DNA of 64,000 bases from Lycium barbarum. Taxonomy: Eukaryota > Streptophyta > Magnoliopsida > Solanales > Solanaceae. Location of the stretch: assembly GCF_019175385.1 (NCBI RefSeq), contig NC_083341.1:85338321-85402320 (forward strand), in the 5' to 3' direction. Shown here piece by piece: positions 1 through 11,769 of the stretch; position 1 is the stretch's first letter, and each line of letters opens with the position of its first letter. Both the position numbers and the translations under genes were made by a program. The notes below the pieces were generated by a model. It was not told the DNA's origin. It worked only from the letters and a program-made list of their open reading frames with translations, and ran no database searches.

Positions 1-686
1 GTCTTCAAGTAGACTATTTTGACCTATCTTTAGCCAACGGAGACTAAAAGGATCCTATTTGATTAATCTAGGTTGATTTTAGTGTCACAATTATAGCAAA
101 ATCCCTCGAAGGTCTTATTAACCTCTTCCTAGTCAACTAAAGGGATTTTGTGGGTCCCATGGTCATAGGAACGAAATTCAGGGGAAAATGACTTCAAAGC
201 CCTAAAGAAGAGGCAGTATAGGGTGGGTCATCACCCCAAACCCTTTCCTAGACCCTCTTCTTTAGTAAAAAAGGCAAGGCCAAATCGGTCATCACCCCAG
301 TCTATGCCTTGACCTTCCTTTTACTCCTCTAAAGCGCTCTCAACCCATTATCCCATCCCACAACCAAATGACATCCACTAGAAACCTCTAGAACTATAAA
401 GAGTTTAATATTATATTTAAACCATACAATTATGTTGTTTAAGACTTCACTTAATAATCTACCCTCTTATCCTAAGTCATTGATCATTTGAAATTTAGGC
501 TATGTTAAGTATTCCTAGAAAAAGAACCCTCATGGGCATAAAACAACTTTTTATTCGGGCCCTTATATAACAAAAAACAGATTGATATGCATGCGATGAC
601 AATTTATATATATAGGAAAGTAAACACATAAGCAGTTTTTACAAATAATCACATTATATTGAAACCCTTATAGTTAGAACCTAAAA
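1..686 (-). mobile_element. Ogre-1 internal leader (partial, runs off window)
   Basis: Sequence just inside the 5' LTR of a minus-strand Ogre-like element. It lies downstream, on the minus strand, of the primer-binding site at 687-704, so it should be the untranslated leader, with gag expected beyond position 1. No open frame of note is visible. The assignment rests only on its position next to the primer site and LTR end. Confidence 0.55.
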
Positions 687-704
687 TCCCCAGCTGAGTC
701 GCCA
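687..704 (-). other. Primer-binding site of Ogre-1 (tRNA-Arg type)
   Basis: On the minus strand this reads TGGCGACTCAGCTGGGGA, two bases inside the LTR end at 707. It resembles the tRNA-Arg-complementary primer site known for Ogre elements. It fixes the element as minus strand and the LTR at 707-16350 as the 5' LTR. Confidence 0.65.
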
Positions 705-3700
705 TCTGTTATGGTTCATATTTTGCAGGCAAGGTTAGCGCCCAGAAAGCTACTACGAGTTTGTTGGTGCTCTTTCGGACTTGTTTTGAAAATGAGTCGC
801 CGCCTAATTTTCAGGAAATTAGGAAAACTGGTGGTGAAGGGTTTATTCAAATACAGTGAAAAATCCTTCGTAATCCAGATTTCTAGGTAAGGGTTTTGAT
901 GATCCCTTAGGGAAGGTGTTAAGCACCCTAATATTAAGGATCTATAGCATACGGTTGACCTTCGAGCTTCATTGTGTGATTTTGTATGAACTGCTTATGC
1001 ATTGTTTAGTTTCCCGTATAAAAATACTGTCATGGCATATCATTTTGGCTTTAAAAGAGTTAAAAAAATTCCCTCTAAGTAAGGGTACTTTGAGTTCGGA
1101 TTTAAAATATCCGGATAAAAATAGTTTGTCCTTTTACTTATAAGGATAGTAATATCGGGTGTGCCCCGTCTGAAACTAATGTCATGTGTTTGTTTGTATG
1201 AAAATACATATGTATGATCTTTTATTAATTAATACATCATTCACATTTTATCTCTTTGGTCAACCATATCCTCAGAACTATTTTATCTCTGAATTCATTA
1301 TGTTGGGTCTAGCCTAAATATTTCTTTTTTACTTTCTTTTCTTAAGTTTATCAAATTAGGAAATGTACTTTTAAAGATATATTTAAAGATAATCAACTTT
1401 TTGAACAGGAAAATATTCTTTCACTTATAGTTACTTTAATCAAATTGAATACAACCCTTTTATCGTATGGGTACAATTTGAAATATATCGTCTACCCGAA
1501 TCCTAGCTTCCAACGTATAAGGGTTTCAATATCTATGCAAATATTTACAACAAAAAGCATGTTCATACAATATGAATGTAAACATATAAAATAAGCATGT
1601 TTTATATAAAAATAAAGAAGGGAAGAAAGTTTAGCTTTGTCAGCCTTGGGCCCAAATGCTGTACTCTTCTAGTCTTCATCCGAAACTCTAAGCATCCGAT
1701 CATTTTACTTCGTCCTTAAGCTTTGCTTTCCGTGCTTGTTTTATTGGTACCTCACGGAATGAAAAGGAAAGTAGTTAGTCAAAATGATACGCCAGCCCGT
1801 AGAGTGACTTTTAGGAACATAAATAATAATATCCCTCGAACTCGTATCAAACTTTGAGAGCTTTGATTACGGAGGCTCAGACTCACGGTTCTGAATATGG
1901 CAAAGGAACCTGAATCATGTTGCGGCTGCCAACTAGTGGTCATTCTAGTTGCCTTGCCAAGCACATGTTAGTTCCTACCTCGCGATATCACTGTGAGATC
2001 ATCATTGCCTAAACCGAGGGATAACCTTTCCGGACTAGGCATGACCTCAAAAATCATTTTTCTTCATTGGCCCAAATGTAGTACTGTGTCCAAATTAGTA
2101 GAATTCCTATGAAGCTTGGAAATCTGTTTTTTTAAAGAACAAAACAGCAGCCTCATTAAACAATATCAGCAGCAAATAATGCAGCAGCATGTATGGCCAT
2201 AGTTTTGCCTTAGAACATAATAATTGGAACTAGGCAACTTGCTCCAAAAACTGTCTCGAGTATGTCACCCATTTCAGCCTCAAAATGCAACAGTGTTTAA
2301 CCCTTAAAATACAATACCAAATGCCCACAAATGCAGCAGTTTTTGGCCTCAAAGATGGAAAACAGTATAGCAGTAGTTTGTAACAAAAATGTGGCAGAAA
2401 CTTAGTTCAATATGCAGCAACATATGTTAGTCATGGCACTCAAAAATGAGCATTGAATTGCACCAAAAATTTCATCTACACATGGGCATCAATTTCAGCC
2501 AATAGCTTTCCCAAAATGCCGTAAAATTAGTCTCAAAATGCAGTAAACATTTGACCAAAATAATGCAATGGCAAGCCAAACATAACAGCAGTTTTAAAGT
2601 CCCAAAGTACCATCATTTTGAGCCTTAAAAAATGTAGCAACAATTTGTTTCAAAATGCCACAACAATCTACAGTGTTGCTTGCATCAAAATGTTGCAACA
2701 ACCACTCTCAACAGAGTATAGCAGTAGTCAATTCCCAGAGAAGTAGTAACAACATATAGCAGCTCAAGCACACAGACAAAAATGCCAGCAATCTGATCTC
2801 AAGGCCTCCCCAAATCCAACTTCAAAAAATGCCACAGCAACCAACCAACACATAGTGGCCAAAGAGCATTACCTCAAATTACCAGCAGTTATATCCATAT
2901 GATGCCACAAGTTGGCCATAGATGCAACAGAGACAGGCTCAACAATGCATCAGTTTCATCAAGGCAATGGCATTCAAGTGCAGCAATAAAATACTCCAAG
3001 GGCAGTAGCATTTCAGGATCATTTGGGGATTTGGAGAAATCCCCAAGTTATGCAAAGAAAAGAAGGGTGAAGAATAAGTATCCAGCCAAAAAATGATGAA
3101 GCATTTCGTATGGTTGTGTTATTATAACAATTTAGCCAAGTTTTAATACATCAAGCAAGAATCAGGATATAGAGTCATAAAGCAAGTGAACATATACAAG
3201 AGTTTCATGCCATACAAAACTGTCCAGATTTCACATAGTTACTAAAGACATAAGCCTTCGATGCTAAGAATCAGAAAAGAACTTAACTTAAGAAAATATT
3301 TGGTAGCCGATCATGTAGGAATAGTTGCCAGAAAGAGAAAACACCAACCCAACTTAGTATGCCTTCAAGAGAAGTGAACTCAAAAGGTGTTTCAACTACT
3401 TAATCTTTAAATGTCCTTTACTCAAACAAGGCATCTTTAAACTAATAGACTAGCAGATTTTGTTAAAACAAGAGGTAACCATTACTGTTTCAAAGAGAGA
3501 TGTGACTTGGTCCTAAAAATCCCCTTAATCTACTGATATGTTTCTTTTGACAAAAGTAAATGGAAAATATACCTCCAACAGCTAACCCATTCAGATTTAA
3601 TGGCTAATTGGAATTGACCATAAAATTTAGGTAGACTTAAATGATGTCAAAATGAAAGCAACATCCTTATAACTTTCTCATGATTTACTAGTGGCTAATC

Positions 3701-4796
3701 CAGTCATTAACAGAGAAAAAAAAAAAACAACCACAGAAGAACAGAAAAATGAAAGAAGACTACTAAATTAACTCATGCTCAAGCTTCTCAACACATTTTT
3801 ATCCATAATAAGAGCTCAAAATCAAGTTAAAATAAAACCAACAACTTTCACAAAGACCAGAACCAAGACAACATATTAGCATTCAAATATAGTTTGGGAG
3901 GAAGAAAGTATTATGCTTCAATAAACAACTGCTGTAAACTTGAGTAGTTAAACTGCTTAGCCAGAAACCAAGGTTAACTCCTATTCAGAACAACATTTCA
4001 ATGAAAACTGGGAAATCCTTTAAGCCCTTTGCTTATGCTCCAGATATATTATTCATTCTTATACAAATACCACACCATCAAATCACACAGAGGCTCTTCA
4101 TAAGAAAATTAAACCCCAGACCCTAAATGGATTAATCTAATTAAATTAAAGCCATCTGAATAGACAGGGAGTTCTTTGAAAAGGAAAAGATTGTGAAAAG
4201 ATCCATAGAAGAACTGATTGAAGGCATAATAAAAAATGGATAAACATGATAAGATTACATCAACATAGTGTAGAAAGAAACCTAGACAAAAGACATGATT
4301 TTATCTTTGAAGTACTTCCCTAATCCTTCTTGAATTCAATAAAAAATGCTGGGATATACAGAATTTGAAATAAAAACATGCATCCAACCAACATCTAAGA
4401 CAGAGTTGAAAGGAAAATGCAGCATTGGAAATAAGTTCATATTTTAACATAGATAGGTAATTCCAGTAAAAAAGGGAGTAACCTGATTCAAAAAATTATA
4501 TAACACACAAATCACTGCAATGGATATTTACTATAAAACAAATCAAATCTCACTGTAGACAGGCTTTTATCCTTTCCATATTCGGTGTAGAAGTGTTGGA
4601 ACCTCATAACTATTCTAATCAGGCAGAAAGACACAACAATACACTCGTATCCATACAATACCTAGAGGACACAATTGAAAGAGAATAAAGCAAAGATTGT
4701 TCTAGTTAAGAAGTAATTAAATCTAGTGACTGATTAAGGTTAAAAAAAAAAAGAACAGTTGCTTAAAGTCTTAATCATGTTCATGTTAGGATCTGG

Positions 4797-7656
4797 TGTC
4801 ACACCCCGATCTCATCAGGGCATGATGGGCACTCAACCCTTACTTCGACTTGAGCGAACCCTCTGATATTAACACAATGAAACTGGATATATAAATATTT
4901 TCGGAAATATAATAAAGTAATTTCAGTCAAACCATAGAAATTTGCGAACGATACTCAATTAATAAAAAATCCAATAAGTCAAACTAACTACATGGTCGCT
5001 TTACTCAACACATGACATCTCAACATACTAACCACAGGACACTGTCTGCAAAGTCTCTAAGAATAAACACCTGAATCATATGTATCGGGACAGGGCCCCG
5101 ACATACCCATACACACATATGATAACCACAATGACTCGGCACTGCTCCAGGAAGAAAATGGAGTTTTCCAATCCCAGCTGATAGCCAATCATCCTAGCTT
5201 AATACTTTTACCTGCAAAACAATCTGGGACTGTGTGGCATGAACACAGCGCCCCTAGGCGAAGGGACGTCAGTACGAACAATGTACCGAGTATGTAAGGC
5301 AACAGTAATCCTAAAGCATGAGATATAAAACATACTGAAACTATGAGAAACCACCTGTAATATGAATAGCCCCGAAGGCAGAGAATAACAATGTAAATAG
5401 CCCCGAAGGCAATGACTAGAAATGCAAATATATACCGTGCCCGGCCCTTTAGTAAGAGACTCGGTGAAATGTAAGTATATACCGTACCCGACCCTTTAAT
5501 AAGGGAATCGGTGAAATAATCATATATCTACCGTACCCTGCCCTCTAGTGAGGGACTCTGTGAATAATGCAATGAAACTGTGCACGAATACATATCCGGC
5601 CCGGGACTCGGTGAATGATATATTAACAGCATGCACGAGTAGAATATCATGAGCAACCATATGCAAACTATATCATCATCCGGGACTTAATAGAATGATC
5701 AGAATGAACCAACACTGGAGAATCAAAGACAACTATCATGTCAAGTATCACTGAGGACTAGAATTCATTGGAATTATGTACGTTCATCGTCCGCTTATTT
5801 TATGTACTCATGCCAAAAAAAACAAAGAAGGGATAACTTTACATATATATATATAGAAGCAAATGAATGCAAGTGAGACTCATAAGATTATTCCTGAAAC
5901 TCTTTGAATAACCTGGAAGCATAATACCCTGAAATGTCACTATGGATTATAATATCAAAATAGGACTTCAGGAATCATAGACACGTATCACGCCATAATG
6001 AAATAGCTTCTGGAAATCAAGAACATTAGCCATTATAGTATTTAAGAATAGAAGCTTCTTTGGAGTTTATACGTTCGTCGTCCGTTTGTTCCATATAGAC
6101 CATGCCAAAAGAAGAAAAGGGAATAGCCTTAACATACCTTTGTCCGCTTCTGAAGCTAATCCAAACCTATGTCTTGGGCTTCCCAAGATCTACAACAACA
6201 TCAGTAGATACCAAACATTAGCTATAGGTACTTAGGAATCCAACCCTAAGCTAGCACTTTACTTATAGAAATTTGGACAGCATTTCCTTTATAAATTCAA
6301 CAAACCCCGAGAATTCAACTCGACCAAATCATCAACAACAATACCAACAACCATATTAACAACATCATCAATTAACCCCATCATGCAGGCCCTCAACAAT
6401 ATAAAAAAAATAGTTTCAATAATTCAAACAATAATGTGACGAGCAGCAAGCTCGGCTTGTCGATTAAACAATAGTTTTAAACCCCGTCTTCATTCCAAAT
6501 TTTCTCAACAATATTAACAACAACAACAACAACTACAGCCAATCCCATGACATTCTAGCCCACAAAACAATTCAAAATAACCCCCAAACAGCCCACACGA
6601 TAACAACAATAATTTATCCGATTTCAGATATAGTTTTCGTAATTCTTTCATCTAGCAACGTAGATACGATTCGGATAACTCAAATACATCTGGGAGAGAG
6701 GATTTCTTACCTTATATGACAAGAAATACTCTTCTTCCACATTTCTTCACCTTGATGAAAGTCCGGTTTCAACAACACGATAAAATGGAATAACGAGATC
6801 GAACGGTGAGCAAAACTCGAATGTTGTTTTTGAGCAAAATTATACTTTGCCGTCCTAAAATTTGGAGCTCACGTTGCTGAAAATCATCTGAAATTAACAT
6901 GCCTTGCTGCTACACTATGCTGCACCTATCTATTCTTTAATTTGATTCTCAAGTCAAGTGAAACAAAGGGCATAATTTTAGACTTTGTTTTTTCCATTTG
7001 CACGTGTCCTTCTTAGGCTCTCCCTTGTGACATTGTTTTTTATGGTGCCACCACCCCTTATGGGTGTATTAGTCACTAATGTTGCAGCCACCATGTGACA
7101 TATGGAATGTTATTCACTACACCATCTATTCATATCATCACTTATCAAATAATTCAATTTAATTCTTGTCTTCCACTACAGTTTCTCATTTAGTCAATTA
7201 TACACATAATTAATTTCTTGATCCAATCCACTTAGATAGTACTTATATACTCATTATTATACTCATGTGATATAGAACTAGTCCATAACTTCATTTGCCA
7301 CACATAAAACATAATTTCGAATCACCGTCGTCACACTTGTTAAGGCCTAAATTATTTTTGGACTTCATTCCTCATATATACCAAGTTCTTGATTTTCATG
7401 CTTCAATTTGCTCATGTTGGACGGTCAAATTTTCTAGTCCAAAATGCAGGATATTTTAGCTTGGACCGTATTTCATTCAAATAAATTTCGAACCTTGACA
7501 AAAACTTATTTTCTTTGATTCATTTAATTTCTAATCCTTATGATACATCTGTTCCATCACTCTAACCACCTATGAGCTTGGGGGATAACCTTGTTTCCGT
7601 TACTAATGTCATTTAACTCGTATGCTTTCCAATGCATGAAAACACGGGATTTAACA
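4797..7656 (-). repeat. 3' LTR of the non-autonomous element
   Basis: Begins TGTCACACCCCG on the plus strand and ends TTTAACA, the reverse of a TG...CA LTR. It carries three units of an about 52-bp repeat at 5430-5580 (CCCTTTAGTAA-type palindrome plus ACTCGGTGAA), against four in the 5' LTR. The double-hairpin module is at 5249-5288. Confidence 0.85.
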
Positions 7657-7692
7657 TCCTTACCCCCTTTAAAACTTTCGTCCTCGAATGTT
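7657..7692 (-). other. Polypurine tract and upstream hairpin, non-autonomous element
   Basis: On the minus strand a purine run TTTAAAGGGGGTAAGGA (7673-7657) directly precedes the 3' LTR and would prime plus-strand synthesis. Just upstream, 7673-7692 forms a hairpin with 8-base arms and the loop AGGA, with one mismatch. Confidence 0.7.
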
Positions 7693-10600
7693 AAACTAGT
7701 CCTGTATAGGTATACTGGTTATGGTGATCTTATGACGAATCTATTAATCTTCTATCATGTTGTGCCTCTCCTTGCTTAACTTAATACCATTCTCCACCTG
7801 ACTTCAGTTAATATTGAATTTCCAAAGAAAGTGGTTATAATTTAGCTACCTCCGTCATTGACTACAACTTACTATATCCATCTACATTTGAAACTTAGGT
7901 CGATTTGTTTCTTGTTTTGGAGTCATCATTTTAATCCTATGACATGCACTATCTATAACATTCCCTTTGAATAGTTGAAAACGAGTTTCCTTCTTAGTAA
8001 TGACTCTCGGTTGCAATACTCCCTTGATACTCGGACTCGTCGATCCTTTTACTTGCTCAATAATGGTATGAAGTCTCACATGGTTTGCAAATCTCTCCCA
8101 CTTCCTTTCTGCCATATGACCATGATAATGGTATTGATTCATATTCGTAGAGTCTAGATAAATTCAATCTGAGATGTCATGTCGTAGGTGTCCCTCGTCG
8201 ATTTATTAAAGGCTTCATGATTTTCGAGAATTTTATAACCCTTTGGTAAACTGTTGAAAATTCGCTATAACCACAATGATACAAAAATGAAAGTTCCATG
8301 GCATAATATTCTTCTATTAAAACCCCCTTTATCCAATGATCTCATCGAATTCGTAAGTAATCTAACACACCCTGGGGCTATCGTAGGAAACACATAACAT
8401 ATACTTATATCATATTCAGAGTAATTGTCCTATTTATCCTTAATGATAATTTCAACTCAACATTTCGACTCAATTTACCATGTATTTTCCCTCAACTGAC
8501 CTGAAGCATCACAAACGCACTATTCTTACTTACCTCTTATCCTCTTTTTATGTACCCAATTAGTTTCATTCTCGACATGTAAATACTTGCAGGTTACACA
8601 ACTGTTCTTGTGTGATTCGTGCATGAACATCTAATCTTATTCATAAATTTCCCTTCCTTTGGTTCGTTTTATTTTACGTATCTCATACATACCAAAACTC
8701 CTTTGTTTATCTGTTGTGACTTATCTCGTCATACTCTTTTCTTTCCTTTATTTATCCTTTGATTATCACATCTTATATTCTACTATAGAAAACTTTATGT
8801 CCCTTCGTGTTTGTCACATATAGATCGCAATATCATTAACAAACGACTCTATTGTTAGTTCCTTTGCCTCTAATTCAGTATAGCATCGCTATCCTTTACA
8901 ATATTCCTTGAGTTATTTTCTCCCAATGTCATGTTGTTCAAGGTCTTCACGAATGATTTTCAGTACAGTCTCAAATACTTGCGCGATTCTTGTTCATTTG
9001 TTTACTAGATATTAGATTCATTTCTGCATAACTTTCACTTTTTGTTTTAGAGTCTAAATCTATCACATCTTAGGTTTCATCGTTTCAATCTATACACTTG
9101 TATTTTCCTTACTTGATTCCCCCCTTTAAGGTTCTTACTTATACCATTCTCAAATCCGTTACCTCACTTCCAATCTTGAATTCATGTATCCCTTTCCTCA
9201 ATTCCCTTATTATACTGCATCATATTCATGCCATTTCCCATAATATATAGCTACAGTAATTCATGTGTGAAGTCTTAACATACTCATCTTGCAGTTTTGT
9301 GATCAAGTAATACACCAACATAGCAATTCAAACAAGGATGTATTTTACTTAGCTCAGCCGTTAGTTATGAGTCAATGTCTACATCCGCTCCAATTAACAA
9401 CTTTTGTCCCATAGGGATACTCGAAATAGTAATATGTCTACCTATCCGTACCATCCATGTAATGTCACTTATCCCATTCTTTGATACTCCGAGTTCACTT
9501 ATAGCATCATCTTTCCCTTTTCAAGTTATTCCTCTCTTTCCCGTAATCGACTTATAGTATCTGTAAATACATTTTCCCTTAAACCTGCCATCTTTGTTTT
9601 GAAGGATCTAAGTCTCATGCGCAACTAATACCTCTTATGCCTCATACTCTTTTACTCTTGTGTTACACTCAACATTGATTTTAAAACCAATCATAATCAT
9701 ATCATATTTGTCGTTGATGATAGTCTTGCTTTATCGCTTTATCATCGTACGGTAAACTCATAACTCATGGACACATTTTTCTTTCCAACTTATTCCTTTA
9801 TATACTTTACTCGTTCTATCATGGTATAGGATATTCGTAGGAGATGCATGTTGATTTTCTCATAATACGACTACTTCTTAAACACGCGCACTTCGTATAT
9901 TTCCTTTTCTTTCTATACCCATACTTATTTCTTTACATTCATTCCTCCTCAATTTATCTTATTACCTCCCGTTTTATAATCAATCCTTTATTCCTCGCAC
10001 AAGGAACCCTATTCTTAACTCAGTACCGCTTTGTCCTTTAGAACAGATTACTTCTACACAATCCATTCTTCGCTTCCAAAACTTATTCTGTTCATTCTGA
10101 CTTATTATGCTGATCCTTTTCCAAATAAACATTCTATTTCATTATTCATCTTTCCGTAGTCTTGGTCTTTTACATCCAACCAAAGATATCACTCATGATC
10201 TCGATTATACAAATCATAAATTGTTACTACCTTGCCATATCACTTTTCTTTGATTTCTTTTTCAAGTTGACTTCTTTTTTCATTTTCTTGCTATCATTTC
10301 TGTCATGGCGAAACCTCTATGCTGGAATTTCCCCTAAAAAAGTCTTATAAGCTTACTTATCTACTGCCCCATGGCTCGCTTATTGGTTTCACACTTGTGT
10401 TCACTCTTTATTCATATAGAGCATGTCACATCTTTAGTCTTTTCCTCGCTATACTTACTTACTTTGTATTACAATTCTTGCTACGTTCTCATTATATCTT
10501 GATCATAATCAACTCTGTAGAGTGCCACTTCTTGATCTCATTCGCAAGCCTGCTTATAAAATAGAATAAACCTCGTGAAGTAAGCATACTTAACATGTTA

Positions 10601-11754
10601 CTCTTTCTGATCAACCCTATTACACCTACCACATAAGTTGTCTTACATTTAATCACATTCGTTATAACCCTTCGTATTTCGTACCCCTGTTTCAGTCATG
10701 CTATTATTGTATTTTGCTAGTAGACTTGTCGTGTTTTACTTGTGCTTATCCATCCAATCAATACTTCAGTATCACACTCTATTGGAGTTACCCTTTCTCT
10801 TCTATGTCATACTTTAGTACTACCTGTCTCCCTAGTTTACTCTAGCATTTCTCCTTACCATATCAATGTCAATCTTATAGATACCGTTACTATCAATTCA
10901 ACAACATTTAACTCATTTCTTGCAGTTGTCAACGATACTTCGAACTTAATCCGTCCTGCCATTACTTTTTACACAACATCTTTTCCCGTTAGGTTATATT
11001 ACAAGCTTATATCTTATCTCTTTTAAATTCTAGGAAAATTTTGGCAGAGTTTCCTCTATATTTCTTACTATCCAAAACCTGCACGCAGCAAATACCAACA
11101 ATGCCTCATAGGGCTAATATATACACACGACATATCTCAGCCACACAGGGCTCCCAATTTCAAGTAAAAGTACAAAGATGTCGCAACTTACCTCATATAT
11201 CACACCTCGAGATGTACCTGATCCTTTAGCGATTTGCCTTGTTATACCTTCCTATTTACTTTCCCCTTTCATTCTTCAGCTTTACATTTCAATCATACCT
11301 CAATATTCTTACCTTACCCGACATATATCTTTCATACCGTTGCTTACCTTTGTATTCAGTTTGTTTAGTTCACAACTTATAACTGAACACGTCATCAAGC
11401 GATACATTTAATCAATTCCTCTGTTGTACTTATACTGCCTTACATCTATGACAACCAATCCATTATCATATAAATACATATTCTGATAACGTAGCCTCAA
11501 CGAAGTGACTTACCTCTGTAACTTCCAATATCATCACTCGCTTTCTTCTGTCGATGCCATTCTTTTGCTGAAATCAAGGGTTAGTATAAGGAATCACATT
11601 TCTTATAACTTGGCTCTACCGCACGATCTTAGATATGAAAGAAGAGTAACCATCCTAAATGCCCTGTAGCCCCCAGTTTATAAATGTGGCGCACAACACA
11701 CCATAAACAAGACTCTACTAGACACGACTTTTCAGACAACCCCTAGGACGAACT

Positions 11755-11766
11755 ACACTAATACCA
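11755..11766 (-). other. Degenerate initiator-Met primer-binding site
   Basis: The minus strand reads TGGTATTAGTGT next to the 5' LTR at 11770. It matches TGGTATCAGAGC, complementary to the 3' end of initiator-Met tRNA, at nine of twelve positions. Confidence 0.6.
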
Positions 11767-11769
11767 TTT

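Larger units (their letters stand above)
7657..11769 (-). other. Non-coding internal region of the non-autonomous element
   Basis: 4.1 kb, pyrimidine-rich on the plus strand, holding only short chance open frames (up to about 94 codons, leucine/serine/phenylalanine-rich, on the plus strand opposite to the element). I recognise no domain. In element sense the first about 100 bases resemble the Tekay-1 leader and the last about 40 resemble the Tekay-1 polypurine region; the rest is unlike anything else in the window. Confidence 0.6.

Noticed and set aside
9844..11411. Run of short plus-strand frames rich in Phe, Leu, Ser and Ile
   Set aside because: Product of pyrimidine-rich non-coding sequence in the non-autonomous element; frames overlap, are opposite to the element, and contain no conserved motif.
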